The notes beneath the pieces were generated by a model, which was given only the letters and a program-made list of their open reading frames with translations, was not told the DNA's origin and made no database searches. Both the position numbers and the translations under genes were made by a program. DNA of 45,063 bases from Streptococcus sp. HMSC078D09 (GTDB lineage Bacteria; Bacillota; Bacilli; Lactobacillales; Streptococcaceae), in assembly GCF_001813675.1 (NCBI RefSeq), contig NZ_KV813675.1, positions 208,559-253,621 of the forward strand. Reading direction: 5' to 3'. Positions 25,737 to 35,673 of this stretch are shown piece by piece (position 1 is the first letter of the stretch; every line of letters starts with the position of its first letter).

Positions 25737-26648
25737 ATGTCAAAGACGATGAAGGGGACGCTCATGACCTTGATTGCTGGGATCGCTTGGGGTTTATCAG
25801 GAGCTTGCGGCCAGTACCTGATGGCTCATGGATTTACAGCAATTGGTTTGACAACAATTCGTTTAGTGTTTTCAGGAGCTGTACTACTGCTTCTTGCCTA
25901 TCTAGCGGACCAGAAAAAAGTAAAGGCCTTTCTAACAGACCGCTCGTCATACATCCCCTTGCTTTTATTTGCATTTTTGGGTTTGTTAATGACCCAATTG
26001 ACTTATTTAGAAGCGATTGATGCGACTAATGCAGGTACTGCAACTGTTTTGCAATATCTCTGTCCTATTGGAGTTTTGGCCTATTCTTGTGTTAAGGACC
26101 GAGTAGCTCCGACAGTATCTGAAATCTTTTCGATGATCTTAGCCATTGCAGGGACCTTTCTCATTGCAACCCATGGTCAACTCAATCAATTGGCAATCAC
26201 TCCTAAGGGGCTAGCTTGGGGACTTATTTCTGCCTTTGCCTATGCCCTCTACATCATTCTACCTATTCAGTTAATTCAAAAATGGGGGAGTATGTTGGTG
26301 ATTGGTATCGGTATGCTCATTCCAGGGCTTGTGATGATTCCCTTCACGGGAAGAAGACTTTTTCATGGCCAATATAGCATGGATAATCTAATGGGCTTAG
26401 TTGGCTTAGTGGTGATTGGGACCATATTTGCCTATACGGTCTTTTTGAAAGGGACAACTCTGATTGGACCGGTCAAAGGTAGCCTTCTTGCAGCTATTGA
26501 ACCTATTTCAGCTGTATTCTTTGCTTTTGCCATTATGAATGAACATTTCTTTGCCATTGATTTTATAGGAATGGCTATGATCCTCTTTGCGGTCCTCTTG
26601 ATTTCCCTTAAGGATCTCATGATTCAAAAAGAAAAAGGAATCTTGTAA
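25737..26648 (+). CDS. EamA/DMT-family transporter
   Basis: A 303-residue inner-membrane protein with about ten hydrophobic segments in two EamA repeats (roughly 8-140 and 150-292). Typical sequence marks are the N-terminal GTLMTLIAGIAWGLSGACGQYL and, in the second half, GTIFAYTVFLKGTTLIGPVKGSLLAAIEPISAVFFAF. Members export amino acids or metabolites; the substrate cannot be predicted. GGGAGGGG is the RBS. A TGA-TACAAT element at 25698-25706, directly after the bdhA terminator, is a possible promoter. Confidence 0.88.
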   Translation: MSKTMKGTLMTLIAGIAWGLSGACGQYLMAHGFTAIGLTTIRLVFSGAVLLLLAYLADQKKVKAFLTDRSSYIPLLLFAFLGLLMTQLTYLEAIDATNAGTATVLQYLCPIGVLAYSCVKDRVAPTVSEIFSMILAIAGTFLIATHGQLNQLAITPKGLAWGLISAFAYALYIILPIQLIQKWGSMLVIGIGMLIPGLVMIPFTGRRLFHGQYSMDNLMGLVGLVVIGTIFAYTVFLKGTTLIGPVKGSLLAAIEPISAVFFAFAIMNEHFFAIDFIGMAMILFAVLLISLKDLMIQKEKGIL

Positions 26649-26673
26649 AACCAAGATCAATTTTTTTTCAGTT

Positions 26674-26704
26674 AAAAGGTTGAGACGAAAGTCTTGGCCT
26701 TTTT
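26674..26704 (+). terminator. terminator after the EamA gene
   Basis: A 13-bp stem with three wobble pairs (26674-26686 with 26691-26703) around GAAA, ending in T residues. Confidence 0.7.
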
Positions 26705-26765
26705 GTAATCCTCGCCCTCTGAGGGAGAGTTATCACTATATAGCGTATACATAGCTAGAAAAAGA

Positions 26766-26774
26766 TGTTAAAAT
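26766..26774 (+). promoter_or_regulatory. extended -10 promoter of the lipoprotein gene
   Basis: TGT-TAAAAT at 26766-26774; no good -35 is visible. Confidence 0.45.
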
Positions 26775-26802
26775 AGAACAAAACTTTTTTAAGGAGATGA
26801 GG

Positions 26803-27891
26803 ATGAAAAAGATTTTTAAATGGACCCTATTTGCTGTAGCGACCTTGAGTTTAGCGGCTTGTAGAACCAGTGCTCAAAAGACAAATTCGCAGCAAGCAAA
26901 GACAGAAAAAGCAGCGAAAAGCTCAGCATCTGACGGTCAAGTCGAGGTGAGTTTAAAAGGAGGGCAATACATCAAACCACCTGTCCTCAATGACTCAGAA
27001 GACGGCACTTATTTGGCCCTTCAATTGGAATTTAAGAATGTTGCCAAAGAATCTATCAACGTGTCAGATTCAGATATCACTATTTACGATGCGGATAATA
27101 ACAAGGTCAAATTGCAGTCAGGAATTTATGACCACAGTGAAGCCTTCCAACTGCTCAAGAGTGATCAGTTGGCCCAGGATAAAAAATTAACCGGCTATAT
27201 CGTTTTTCCAGTCGAAAAAGGCAAAAAATACGAAGTGCAGTATGAACGAAAAACCTATAGCTCTGATAAAAAATCCAAGCCTTTAAAATTTGCGGTGGAT
27301 TCTTCTCAGTATGAGGACAAGGTGGAAGCTTCCACTCTTCTAGCAGATGAATACATCAATCAAGTTTACTTCAGTGGCCAACGAAAGGTCAAAAAGGATG
27401 ATGCTTTTGTTTTGGGAACTGATTTGAAAAAGGAACGCAGTGATTTCCGTGCGAAATTTGCGGCTGATTTTACTCGTCAATTACATGATTACCAATTCCC
27501 TGAAGAAGAAGTGACCCAGTTTATCGATGCTTATGAAAAAGAAAATGCTAAGCGTGCGAAATTAACCTATAAGGTTAAACAATATCTCCCGGACAAGGTG
27601 GTCATTAGTTTAAATCCTGAGACTGTCAGCATGGAAAAGACGATCTTAAACCACATGCAGACCTTCTATCAAGAACATCGTAAAGACTACCCAGGTATCA
27701 TCGAGGCGAATCAGGCTCAAAACAAAGCCTATAGAGAGGAAATGATGGCTTCTCTTGCAGATCGTCCCTTGACGACGCCAGATCGATACGACTACCAGTT
27801 GACCTTTGTTAAGAAAGATGGCAAATGGGAAGTAGAAAAAGCCTATAATAGTGATAGCTTTATGGAAAAATTCGAGGGAAATCTTTCTTAA
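26803..27891 (+). CDS. lipoprotein with DUF4352-like and DUF5105-like domains
   Basis: A 362-residue exported lipoprotein. The signal peptide ends in the lipobox L-A-A-C with the lipidated C20, followed by a Ser/Lys/Gln-rich linker to about residue 48. Residues about 50-155 look like a DUF4352-type Ig-like beta domain (TYLALQLEFKNVAKESINVSDSDITIYD). The rest, about 180-360, resembles DUF5105 and ends with the FVKKDGKWEVEKAY repeat-like strand seen in many streptococcal lipoproteins. Function is unknown; domain names are from memory and tentative. The start at 26803 was preferred to 26797 because AAGGAG abuts the earlier ATG but is 6 bases from the second. Confidence 0.82.
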   Translation: MKKIFKWTLFAVATLSLAACRTSAQKTNSQQAKTEKAAKSSASDGQVEVSLKGGQYIKPPVLNDSEDGTYLALQLEFKNVAKESINVSDSDITIYDADNNKVKLQSGIYDHSEAFQLLKSDQLAQDKKLTGYIVFPVEKGKKYEVQYERKTYSSDKKSKPLKFAVDSSQYEDKVEASTLLADEYINQVYFSGQRKVKKDDAFVLGTDLKKERSDFRAKFAADFTRQLHDYQFPEEEVTQFIDAYEKENAKRAKLTYKVKQYLPDKVVISLNPETVSMEKTILNHMQTFYQEHRKDYPGIIEANQAQNKAYREEMMASLADRPLTTPDRYDYQLTFVKKDGKWEVEKAYNSDSFMEKFEGNLS

Positions 27892-27903
27892 TGCTGAAGT
27901 TGG

Positions 27904-27935
27904 CACTCCTAGGATATGAATCTAGGAGTGTTTTT
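27904..27935 (+). terminator. terminator of the lipoprotein gene
   Basis: CACTCCTAG pairs perfectly with CTAGGAGTG around a 9-nt loop, followed by TTTTT. Confidence 0.92.
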
Positions 27936-27938
27936 GTC

Positions 27939-27955
27939 TATAGTTTTAAACTATA
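27939..27955 (+). promoter_or_regulatory. MET-box (MetR/MtaR operator)
   Basis: TATAGTTTTAAACTATA is a perfect palindrome except for the central base and matches the streptococcal MET-box TATAGTTTNAAACTATA at every position. This box is bound by the LysR-type activator MetR/MtaR of methionine metabolism. It starts 3 bp after the T tract of the upstream terminator. Its centre lies at about -66 from the transcription start predicted from the -10 at 28001, the usual place for a LysR recognition site. Confidence 0.9.
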
Positions 27956-27977
27956 TCAAAACCCAAGAAACAAGAAT

Positions 27978-28006
27978 TAGACGGAAACACCTATTAGTGA
28001 TAAAAT
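27978..28006 (+). promoter_or_regulatory. MET-box-linked promoter
   Basis: TAGACG (4 of 6 to TTGACA) at 27978-27983, 17-bp spacer, TAAAAT at 28001-28006 with TGA before it. The weak -35 suits an activator-dependent promoter. Confidence 0.65.
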
Positions 28007-28036
28007 AATTTTAAGTTTGAAAGGAGATGAAGGCTT

Positions 28037-29182
28037 GTGTCTTTTTCTTATGAAGAGTTAGCAGAGATTCGCCACTATATCCACCAACACCCAGAATTGT
28101 CTGGTCAAGAATACCAGACAACCGCCTTTCTAAAAGAGCGTTTAGAAGAGTTGGGGATTCGTATTTTAGAGAGTGGATTAAAAACTGGTCTGATTGCAGA
28201 AATTGGGTCCGGCCAACCGGTGGTGGCACTTCGAGCAGATATCGATGCCCTTCCAATTTTGGAACAAACGAATCTGCCCTACCAAAGTCAGAATCTAGGA
28301 GTCATGCATGCATGTGGCCATGATTTTCATCAAACCAGTCTTCTGGGAGCAGCAGCTCTTCTCAAGGAAAAAGAAGACCAGCTTGAAGGAACTGTACGCT
28401 TGATCTTTCAACCAGCAGAAGAAATCTCAGAAGGTGCTTCTGATGTTTTGGCAACAGGATTGTTGGAGGATGTTCAAGGAATTATTGGTTTTCACAACAT
28501 TCCCCAGCTTAAAGCAGGGCAACTTGCCTTGAATGCTGGAGCTATGATGGCAGGGGTTGAGAAATTCAAGGTTACTGTGACAGGGGTTAGTAGTCATGCT
28601 GCAAGACCAGATTTGGGGGTTGACACTGTAACGGCCGTCACAACCATGGTTCAGAACTTACAATTATTAATTTCACGGACCGTTTCTCCCTTTGAAACAG
28701 CTGTTTTGTCCATTACGCACCTGGATGTGGGCTCAACTTGGAATGTACTCCCAAAATCAGGCTATTTTGAAGGAACCATTCGTTCCTTTAATCCGAGTGT
28801 GCAAAGAGACTTGAAGGCACATTTTATTTCCATCATTCGACACATTGCAGAAAGTCTGGAAGTAGATGTAGCTTTTGAATGGGGTGTGACCCCGCCCGTT
28901 ACCTTTAATGATGAGGAATTGACGAAAGTGGTTTGGGAAGCTTCACAAGGCTTGGCTGAAGTGATTCCAGCGAATCCTTCTACAGCTGGAGAAGACTTTG
29001 CCTTTTACCAAGAGCGAATTCCTGGAGTCTTTGCCTTTATCGGTTCGAATGGAGAGCCGGATGCGCCAGACCTCCATCATGATCATATGACCATCGATGA
29101 TGCAGCCTTTGAGGTATCGGTTCCCTATTATGTTGAAAATGCGCAAGCTTTATTGCGGTATTTTAAAGCCAAAGAAGTGTGA
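28037..29182 (+). CDS. M20D-family amidohydrolase (N-acyl amino acid deacylase)
   Basis: A 381-residue metal-dependent hydrolase of the M20D group (hippurate hydrolase, N-acetyl-diaminopimelate deacetylase, N-acetylcysteine deacetylase). Visible are the first metal region VALRADIDALPI, the metal-binding MHACGHDFH, the PAEEISEGA pair, and the dimerisation domain from about 180 to 290. The MET-box ahead suggests a substrate linked to methionine or cysteine, such as an N-acetyl derivative; this is inference. Translation begins at GTG 28037, with AAGGAG 10 nt upstream; an ATG at 28027 opens only an 8-codon frame. No terminator separates it from the next gene. Confidence 0.85.
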   Translation: MSFSYEELAEIRHYIHQHPELSGQEYQTTAFLKERLEELGIRILESGLKTGLIAEIGSGQPVVALRADIDALPILEQTNLPYQSQNLGVMHACGHDFHQTSLLGAAALLKEKEDQLEGTVRLIFQPAEEISEGASDVLATGLLEDVQGIIGFHNIPQLKAGQLALNAGAMMAGVEKFKVTVTGVSSHAARPDLGVDTVTAVTTMVQNLQLLISRTVSPFETAVLSITHLDVGSTWNVLPKSGYFEGTIRSFNPSVQRDLKAHFISIIRHIAESLEVDVAFEWGVTPPVTFNDEELTKVVWEASQGLAEVIPANPSTAGEDFAFYQERIPGVFAFIGSNGEPDAPDLHHDHMTIDDAAFEVSVPYYVENAQALLRYFKAKEV

Positions 29183-29237
29183 TAAAGAAAAACTATCACC
29201 TCCATAAAAAATATATATTAGGCAAGTAAATGCTTTT

Positions 29238-29266
29238 TTGATAAAATAAAAAAATACTTTTAGAAT
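29238..29266 (+). promoter_or_regulatory. internal promoter before the binding-protein gene
   Basis: TTGATA at 29238-29243, 17-bp spacer, TAGAAT at 29261-29266. It could give MET-box-independent expression of the transporter genes. Confidence 0.6.
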
Positions 29267-29301
29267 GGCGTTTTATGTGCCTGAAACGATAAGGAGATCC
29301 T

Positions 29302-30129
29302 ATGAATCTAAAAAAGATCATTAAATACTCTGCTTTAGGATTAGTTGCAGTCCTTGCAACCAGTGCTTTAGTAGCATGTTCATCTGGCAAATCAGCCAGT
29401 GGTAAGAAAACCATTGAAGTTGGGACTGTTGGAACAACCAAACCATTCTCTTACGAAGAAAAAGACGGCAAGCTAACCGGTTATGAAATCGAAGTTTTGC
29501 GTGAAATCTTCAAAGGTTCAGACAAATATGAAGTAAACTTTAACAAAACAGAGTGGTCTTCAGTCTTTGCTGGCTTAGATAGTGACCGTTTCCAAATCGG
29601 TGCCAACAACATTAGTTACTCAAAAGAGCGGGAAGAAAAATACCTCTATCCAAATCCATATGCTCGCAATCCATTAGTATTGGTCGTACCAAAAGATTCT
29701 TCTATTAAATCGTTGGATGACATTGGTGGCAAGAAAACAGAAGTTGTTCAAGGAACATCTACTGCTAAACAATTAGAAGATTACAATAAAAAACATTCAG
29801 ATAATCCAACTGACTTGCAATACACAGATGGAACCATTCAAACCATCATGGCTAATTTAGCGGATGGTCGTACAGATTACAAGATCTTCGAACGGATCTC
29901 AGTAGATACTATCATTCGTGATCAAGGCTATGACAACTTGAAGGTTATCGAGCTTCCAAGCGACCAACAACCTTATGTGTATCCAATTATTGCAAAAGAA
30001 GATAAAGACCTTCAAAAATTTGTCAACAAACGCATCAAGGAACTCTATGACAATGGAACCCTTGAAAAACTGTCTAAAAAATACTTTGGTGGAGTTTATC
30101 TACCAGAAGCAAAAGATATTAAAGAATAA
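29302..30129 (+). CDS. amino-acid ABC transporter substrate-binding lipoprotein
   Basis: A 275-residue family 3 solute-binding protein. The signal peptide ends at lipobox L-V-A-C with lipidated C26. The mature part carries the amino-acid-binding signature [23 protein letters not shown] and the hinge region DFRxxxxN-like [16 protein letters not shown]. By position it corresponds to the first gene of the streptococcal methionine (atm/SP_0148-type) locus. It is close to cystine-binding TcyJ-like proteins; no partner permease of this class is nearby, so it may work with another transporter. RBS AAGGAG. Next gene 24 nt downstream. Confidence 0.88.
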   Translation: MNLKKIIKYSALGLVAVLATSALVACSSGKSASGKKTIEVGTVGTTKPFSYEEKDGKLTGYEIEVLREIFKGSDKYEVNFNKTEWSSVFAGLDSDRFQIGANNISYSKEREEKYLYPNPYARNPLVLVVPKDSSIKSLDDIGGKKTEVVQGTSTAKQLEDYNKKHSDNPTDLQYTDGTIQTIMANLADGRTDYKIFERISVDTIIRDQGYDNLKVIELPSDQQPYVYPIIAKEDKDLQKFVNKRIKELYDNGTLEKLSKKYFGGVYLPEAKDIKE

Positions 30130-30153
30130 TATTTAATTAAAGGAGACTTCAAA

Positions 30154-31017
30154 ATGAAATTGAAAAAAATTCTTGGTTTAACAGCTCTTGCAGCTATTGC
30201 AACATTTGCTCTTGCAGCATGTGGTTCTTCAAAATCATCTAGCAAAGATGGTGAAACAACTGTAAAAGTGGGTGTTATGACTTTGAGCGACACTGAAAAA
30301 GCTCGTTGGGATCAAGTTCAAAAGAACTTGGATGACGCTAAAACAGGAATCAAATTGGAATTCACCCAATTTACAGATTACTCACAACCAAACGTGGCTG
30401 TAAAAGATGGTAGCGTGGATATCAATGCTTTCCAACACTACAACTTCCTTGATAACTGGAACTCTAAAAACGACAATGCCCTTGTTGCAGTAGCAGATAC
30501 GTACATCGCTCCAATCCGTCTTTACTCTGGTACAGAAAACGGTAAAAACAAATACACTTCAATTAAAGAAATTCCTAAAGGTGGAACAATCGCTGTACCA
30601 AATGACCCAACAAATGAAAGCCGTGCCTTGTATGTCTTGCAATCAGCTGGTTTGATTAAATTGGATACTAAGGATGGTCAATTGGCAAACGTGTCAAACA
30701 TCAAAGAAAATTCAAAAGATTTGAAGATTTCTGAATTGGATGCTTCACAAACACCATCTGCTCTTCCATCAGTAGATGCTGCAGTCATCAACAATACCTT
30801 CGTTCGTGAAGCAGGCGTTGATTTCAAAAAAGCTATCTATGTTGAAAAGAAAGACAACAACTCAAAACAATGGTACAACGTGATCGCTGCTAAGAAAGAT
30901 TGGGAAAAATCTGATAAAGCAAAAGCAATCAAAGAAATCATCAAAGCCTATCACAAAGACAATGTGAAGAAAGTGATCGAAGAATCTTCAGAAGGAATGG
31001 ACCAACCAGTCTTCTAA
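30154..31017 (+). CDS. metQ: methionine-binding lipoprotein MetQ
   Basis: The extracellular receptor of the MetNI-type D/L-methionine ABC transporter (NLPA/YaeC family). The 287-residue precursor has a lipobox L-A-A-C with C23. The mature part shows VKVGVMTLSDTEKARWDQV, the INAFQHYNFLDNW methionine-pocket region and AVINNTFVREAG near the hinge. It is part of the same-strand block with metN and metI. An 11-bp stem-loop follows its stop codon and may keep binding-protein mRNA in excess over the transporter mRNA. Confidence 0.95.
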   Translation: MKLKKILGLTALAAIATFALAACGSSKSSSKDGETTVKVGVMTLSDTEKARWDQVQKNLDDAKTGIKLEFTQFTDYSQPNVAVKDGSVDINAFQHYNFLDNWNSKNDNALVAVADTYIAPIRLYSGTENGKNKYTSIKEIPKGGTIAVPNDPTNESRALYVLQSAGLIKLDTKDGQLANVSNIKENSKDLKISELDASQTPSALPSVDAAVINNTFVREAGVDFKKAIYVEKKDNNSKQWYNVIAAKKDWEKSDKAKAIKEIIKAYHKDNVKKVIEESSEGMDQPVF

Positions 31018-31040
31018 GATTTGATCTCAAGTGTATGAAG

Positions 31041-31066
31041 GAGGTGGAGAAGCAATTCTCTACCTC
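31041..31066 (+). promoter_or_regulatory. intercistronic stem-loop after metQ
   Basis: GAGGTGGAGAA (31041-31051) pairs with TTCTCTACCTC (31056-31066), one G/T pair, GCAA tetraloop. A GCAA (GNRA) loop gives high stability. No T tract follows, so RNA stabilisation or partial attenuation is more likely than termination. Confidence 0.6.
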
Positions 31067-31089
31067 TTATCGTGTATTAGGAGGAATGC

Positions 31090-32463
31090 ATGCCTTTTGC
31101 AACAGAAGCGGAACAAATCCGTAAATTTGAAAATGATGAGGTCGCACAACACTATTTTGAAGTGTTGCGAACCTTGATTTCAAAAAAATCCATTTTTGCT
31201 CAACAAGTAGGTCTCAAGGAAGTGGCCAACTATTTGGGGGAAATTTTTACAGCTGCAGGAGCCAAAGTCGAAGTTGATGATAGCTACACAGCCCCTTTTG
31301 TGATTGCCAAATTTTTCTCCCCAAATCCAGACGCAAAAACCATCATCTTTTATAACCACTATGATACAGTACCAGCGGATGGAGACCAACCTTGGACGGG
31401 AGACCCCTTTACCTTATCGGTTCATTATGGAACCATGTACGGTCGAGGGGTTGATGATGACAAGGGGCATATCACGGCTCGTCTCACAGCTCTTCGAAAA
31501 TACATTCGTGAAAGTGGCGATTTGCCAGTCAATATCACCTTTATCATCGAAGGGGCAGAGGAGTCTGCATCGACGGACTTGGATAAATACTTGGCCAAAC
31601 ACAAGAAACACTTGCGTGGGGCAGACCTCTTAGTCTGGGAACAAGGTACCCGAAATAATCAGGGTCAGTTGGAAATTTCTGGTGGTAGCAAGGGGATCGT
31701 CACCTTTGATATGGTGGTGAAAAGTGCAGAAGTGGATATTCATTCTAGCTATGGCGGTGTGGTAGATTCTGCTTCTTGGTATTTGTTAAATGCCATCGCC
31801 AGTCTTCGTGACAAAGAAGGCCGAATCTTAGTGGATGGGATTTATGATCAGATCCAAGAACCCAATGAACGCGAGCTAGCTTTGATCGAGCAATATGCCA
31901 ACAAAGGGCCAGAAGATGTAGCGGAAACCTATGGTCTAACCCTCCCAATCTTGAAGGAAGATCGAAAAGAATTCCTGCGCCGTTTCTATTTTGAACCAGC
32001 CCTGAATATTGAAGGTTTTGGCTCTGGTTACCAAGGACAAGGTGTTAAAACGATTCTTCCGGCAGAGGCACGTGCCAAGATGGAGGTGCGTTTGGTTCCT
32101 GGACTGGATCCCAAGGATGTCTTAGAAAAGATCAAGCAGCAATTGAGGAAAAATGGCTATGATCAGGTCGAATTGGTCTATACTCTCGGTGAAATGAGTT
32201 ACCGAAGTGATATGAGTGCCCCATCGATTTTAAATGTCATTCGGCTGGCCAAAGACTTCTATAGAGAAGGAGTTTCTGTTCTTCCAACAACAGCGGGAAC
32301 AGGGCCCATGCATACGGTATTTGAGGCTTTGCAGGTGCCGATGGCAGCCTTTGGAATTGGGAATGCCAATAGCCGGGACCATGGGGGCGATGAAAATGTG
32401 AAAATCGCCGATTATTACACCCATATTGAATTGATAAAGGAGTTAATAGCAAGTTATGAGTAA
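31090..32463 (+). CDS. M20-family dipeptidase
   Basis: A 457-residue M20 metallopeptidase of the CNDP/DapE-like dipeptidase type. Catalytic elements: metal-binding His and Asp in [19 protein letters not shown] with the bridging Asp, EGAEESAS with the general-base Glu pair, and the last metal ligand in SRDHGGDEN. No signal peptide, so cytoplasmic. The same gene lies between metQ and metN in other streptococci, which suggests release of methionine from imported peptides or derivatives. RBS AGGAGG. Its stop overlaps metN by 8 nt. Confidence 0.9.
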   Translation: MPFATEAEQIRKFENDEVAQHYFEVLRTLISKKSIFAQQVGLKEVANYLGEIFTAAGAKVEVDDSYTAPFVIAKFFSPNPDAKTIIFYNHYDTVPADGDQPWTGDPFTLSVHYGTMYGRGVDDDKGHITARLTALRKYIRESGDLPVNITFIIEGAEESASTDLDKYLAKHKKHLRGADLLVWEQGTRNNQGQLEISGGSKGIVTFDMVVKSAEVDIHSSYGGVVDSASWYLLNAIASLRDKEGRILVDGIYDQIQEPNERELALIEQYANKGPEDVAETYGLTLPILKEDRKEFLRRFYFEPALNIEGFGSGYQGQGVKTILPAEARAKMEVRLVPGLDPKDVLEKIKQQLRKNGYDQVELVYTLGEMSYRSDMSAPSILNVIRLAKDFYREGVSVLPTTAGTGPMHTVFEALQVPMAAFGIGNANSRDHGGDENVKIADYYTHIELIKELIASYE

Positions 32464-33523
32464 AGCAATGATTCAGCTGGACCACATTGATGTGACCTTC
32501 CAGCAAAAGAAACGTCAGATCCAAGCCGTCAAAGATGTGACCATTCATATCAATGAAGGTGATATCTATGGGATTGTAGGTTATTCTGGAGCCGGGAAAT
32601 CGACCTTGGTTCGGGTGATCAATCTCTTACAAGTTCCAAGTGCCGGAACCATCACTGTGGATGGGGATGTGATTTACCAAGATCGGGTGACCTTAAAACC
32701 GGCTGCTCTTCGAGAGAAACGTCGGGATATCGGGATGATCTTCCAACACTTCAACTTGATGGCTCAAATGACCGTCGCAGAAAATGTAGCCTTTGCTCTT
32801 AAACATTCTAAATTAAACAAAGAACAAAAGAATGAGAAAGTGGCGAAATTGTTGGAATTGGTTGGTCTAGCTGACCGTGCAGAGAATTACCCAGCACAAT
32901 TGTCTGGTGGTCAAAAGCAGCGGGTAGCGATTGCGCGTGCCCTTGCCAACGATCCAAAAATTTTGATCTCAGATGAGTCAACTTCAGCCTTGGATCCAAA
33001 GACGACCAAACAAATTCTAGCTTTGTTGCAAGAGTTAAACAAAAAACTTGGTTTAACCATTGTCTTGATCACCCATGAGATGCAAATTGTCAAAGATATT
33101 GCCAACCGGGTAGCTGTCATGCAAAATGGCGAACTGATTGAAGAAGGGTCTGTTTTAGATATCTTCTCGAATCCGAAAAATGCCTTGACGCAAGACTTTA
33201 TCACCGTTGCAACAGGAATCGATGAAGCCATGGTGAAAATCAATCAACAAGCGATTGTGAAGAACTTACCTGATGATTCGATTTTGGCGCATCTCAAGTA
33301 TGCAGGTTCTGTGACAGATACAGCCATCATCAATGATATTTACAAGCAGTACCAAGTATCTGCCAACATTTTATTTGGGAACATCGAGATCCTTGATAAC
33401 ACGCCTGTTGGAGAATTGGTGGTCATCTTATCAGGTGAAAATCAAAATCTGGAAACGGCCAAAGCTGAGTTAGAAAATGCAGGAGTTTCCGTGACTATTG
33501 TGAAAGATGGGAGAAAAGCATGA
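32456..33523 (+). CDS. metN: methionine ABC transporter ATPase MetN
   Basis: A 355-residue ATPase. Walker [10 protein letters not shown] at 42-50, signature [15 protein letters not shown], Walker B ILISDE with STSALDP, switch His in VLITHE. The C-terminal 100 residues form the NIL (ACT-like) domain that binds methionine and gives feedback inhibition. It overlaps both neighbours (8 nt with the dipeptidase gene, 4 nt with metI). Confidence 0.97.
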   Translation: MSKAMIQLDHIDVTFQQKKRQIQAVKDVTIHINEGDIYGIVGYSGAGKSTLVRVINLLQVPSAGTITVDGDVIYQDRVTLKPAALREKRRDIGMIFQHFNLMAQMTVAENVAFALKHSKLNKEQKNEKVAKLLELVGLADRAENYPAQLSGGQKQRVAIARALANDPKILISDESTSALDPKTTKQILALLQELNKKLGLTIVLITHEMQIVKDIANRVAVMQNGELIEEGSVLDIFSNPKNALTQDFITVATGIDEAMVKINQQAIVKNLPDDSILAHLKYAGSVTDTAIINDIYKQYQVSANILFGNIEILDNTPVGELVVILSGENQNLETAKAELENAGVSVTIVKDGRKA

Positions 33524-34212
33524 TCCAGTTAATTCAAACATATTTACCAAATGTCTATAAATTAGGGTGGTCTGGCCAGTATGGATGGGGAACCGCTATT
33601 TACTTGACTCTTTACATGACCGTTATTTCCTTCATTATTGGTGGATTTTTAGGTTTGGTGACAGGGCTTTTGTTAGTCTTGACCCGTCCAGGTGGTGTCA
33701 TCGAAAATAGAATCGTTTTCCAAATTTTGGATAAGATTACTTCCTTGTTCCGCGCCATTCCTTTCATTATCTTGTTGGCCTTTATTAATCCTTTGACCTA
33801 CTTGCTCTTGAAAAATACCATCGGTCCTACAGCAGCCCTTGTTCCGCTGTCTTTGGCTGTCTTTCCATTCTTTGCCCGCCAAGTCCAAGTAGTCTTGTCC
33901 GAGTTGGATGGAGGCGTGATTGAAGCAGCACAAGCCAGTGGGGCAACCTTCTGGGATATTGTTGGTGTCTACCTTCGTGAAGGGCTTCCTGATTTGATCC
34001 GTGTAACAACAGTGACCATCATTTCCTTGATTGGAGAAACCGCCATGGCGGGTGCCGTTGGTGCTGGAGGATTAGGAACCTTGGCCATCAACTACGGGAA
34101 AAACATGTTTAACAATGATGTCATCTTTGTGGCGACCTTATTGATCCTGATTCTGATCGTTCTGGTCCAATTTATCGGGGACTTCCTTTCGAAGAAAATT
34201 AGCCACCGTTAG
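33520..34212 (+). CDS. metI: methionine ABC transporter permease MetI
   Basis: A 230-residue permease with about five membrane segments. The coupling-helix EAA motif is seen in [26 protein letters not shown], and [22 protein letters not shown] is the diagnostic MetI stretch. Start overlaps the metN stop. The streptococcal name metP is also used. Confidence 0.96.
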   Translation: MIQLIQTYLPNVYKLGWSGQYGWGTAIYLTLYMTVISFIIGGFLGLVTGLLLVLTRPGGVIENRIVFQILDKITSLFRAIPFIILLAFINPLTYLLLKNTIGPTAALVPLSLAVFPFFARQVQVVLSELDGGVIEAAQASGATFWDIVGVYLREGLPDLIRVTTVTIISLIGETAMAGAVGAGGLGTLAINYGKNMFNNDVIFVATLLILILIVLVQFIGDFLSKKISHR

Positions 34213-34224
34213 GATCAGTATCCA

Positions 34225-34821
34225 ATGAATAGAATAAATGTGAATCAAATAAAACAAGTTGGAGCCCTCACTTTCCTCTATTTTCTTGCGATTGGACTGG
34301 GGGTCTTAGTTGGAAATCTGGTCGATCATCAAGGAAATATGTTTTATGCTCCTGCCTTTTCAGCCCTGTTTGGCGGGACGATCTACCGCTATTATCTAGA
34401 AAAAATAAAAGGAGTTGGATCTATCTTTATAGTTGGCTGCGTGATCGGATCCTTCTTTCTCCTTTCACGTCACGGCGCAGGTGCCTTTATTCCAGCCTTG
34501 ATCGCCGGAAGTTTTGCGGAGATGGTCGCCTCAAGTGGTCGTTTTCGCTCGAATTTACGAAATGCCTTGTCTTTTGTCATTTTTGCCTTTGCGACGACAG
34601 GGCCCATTCTTATGATGTGGTTCTATCCAGCCAGTTACCGCATGTCGTTACTGGATCGTGGTAAATCGATAGACTATGTCAATCGGGTGATGGTATCACC
34701 AGATCTAGCGACCATCACTTGGTTTGTCCTCACGGTCATACTGGGTGCTGGATTAGGATGGGGACTATCGAACATCCTTCTTCCATTATTGGCCAAAAAA
34801 GGAGATAAAGATGCACAATAA
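34225..34821 (+). CDS. membrane protein resembling MptD/Trep_Strep putative ECF S components
   Basis: A 198-residue hydrophobic protein with six likely membrane segments. The spacing of loops, the GxLVGNLVD early motif, the mid-protein PALIAGSFAEMVASSGRFRSNLRNALSFVIFA and the short soluble segment YRMSLLDRGKSIDYVNRVMVSPD recall the MptD (TIGR02185, Trep_Strep) family proposed to be ECF S components. The family call is from memory and tentative. It begins 12 nt after metI and overlaps the next gene by 11 nt, so it belongs to the same transcript. A gene for a membrane protein is known at this position after metP in pneumococcus. Confidence 0.6.
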   Translation: MNRINVNQIKQVGALTFLYFLAIGLGVLVGNLVDHQGNMFYAPAFSALFGGTIYRYYLEKIKGVGSIFIVGCVIGSFFLLSRHGAGAFIPALIAGSFAEMVASSGRFRSNLRNALSFVIFAFATTGPILMMWFYPASYRMSLLDRGKSIDYVNRVMVSPDLATITWFVLTVILGAGLGWGLSNILLPLLAKKGDKDAQ

Positions 34822-35659
34822 TTTACTAGTTCTTCAGTCAGACTTTGGTTTGGTGGATGGAGCAGTATCCGCTATGATTGGGGTTGCCTTAGAAGAATCA
34901 CCAACCCTTAAAATTCACCACTTAACTCATGATATTACCCCCTACAATATTTTTGAAGGGAGTTACCGTCTCTTTCAGACAGTAGATTACTGGCCAGAAG
35001 GGACAACCTTTGTTTCAGTGGTCGATCCTGGTGTCGGTTCCAAACGAAAGAGTGTGGTAGCTAAAACGGCTAAAAATCAATACATTGTCACTCCGGATAA
35101 TGGAACTCTCTCTTTTATCAAGAAACATGTAGGGATTGTTGCTATCCGTGAGATTTCAGAGGTGAAGAATCGTCGAGCCAATACAGAGTTTTCTTATACC
35201 TTCCATGGCCGTGATGTCTACGCCTATACAGGAGCTAAGTTGGCCAGTGGCCATATTAGTTTTGAAGAAGTCGGACCAGAACTCAGTGTCGAACATATTG
35301 TGGAAATCCCAGTGGTTGAGACAGTTCTTGAGGACAATCTTGTTAAAGGTGCAGTTGACATTCTAGATGTGCGCTTTGGTTCTCTTTGGACTTCCATTAC
35401 TCGGGAAGAGTTCAATCATTTGTCACCCGAATTTGGGGAACGTTTTGAAGTGACCATCTATAACAATGACATGCTGGTTTATCAAAACCAAGTAACCTAC
35501 GGCAAGTCTTTCGCCGATGTGCGAATTGGACAGCCAATCCTTTATATCAATTCCCTTTACCGTGTTGGTCTTGCCATCAACCAGGGATCCTTTGCCAAGG
35601 CCTATAATGTAGGAGTTGGGGCTTCTTGGCATATCGAGATTAGAAAAATGGAAAATTAA
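34811..35659 (+). CDS. SAM hydroxide adenosyltransferase (DUF62, SAM hydrolase)
   Basis: A 282-residue enzyme of the SAM hydroxide adenosyltransferase family, related to fluorinase and chlorinase; family members tested split S-adenosylmethionine with water to adenosine and L-methionine. Seen: N-terminal [17 protein letters not shown] with the conserved [20 protein letters not shown], and [17 protein letters not shown]. The C-terminal beta domain follows from about residue 180. The halide-binding features of fluorinase (long insertion loop) are not evident. Overlap with the preceding gene and a 14-nt gap to the S component suggest a joint role. RBS AAGGAG. Confidence 0.88.
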   Translation: MHNNLLVLQSDFGLVDGAVSAMIGVALEESPTLKIHHLTHDITPYNIFEGSYRLFQTVDYWPEGTTFVSVVDPGVGSKRKSVVAKTAKNQYIVTPDNGTLSFIKKHVGIVAIREISEVKNRRANTEFSYTFHGRDVYAYTGAKLASGHISFEEVGPELSVEHIVEIPVVETVLEDNLVKGAVDILDVRFGSLWTSITREEFNHLSPEFGERFEVTIYNNDMLVYQNQVTYGKSFADVRIGQPILYINSLYRVGLAINQGSFAKAYNVGVGASWHIEIRKMEN

Positions 35660-35673
35660 TAGGAGATATCAGA

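Noticed and set aside
29177..29197. Half MET-box (AAACTATC) directly after the M20D gene
   Set aside because: Only one arm fits; the full 17-bp motif has about 10 of 16 matches, and the spacing to the promoter at 29238 is not that of a LysR site.
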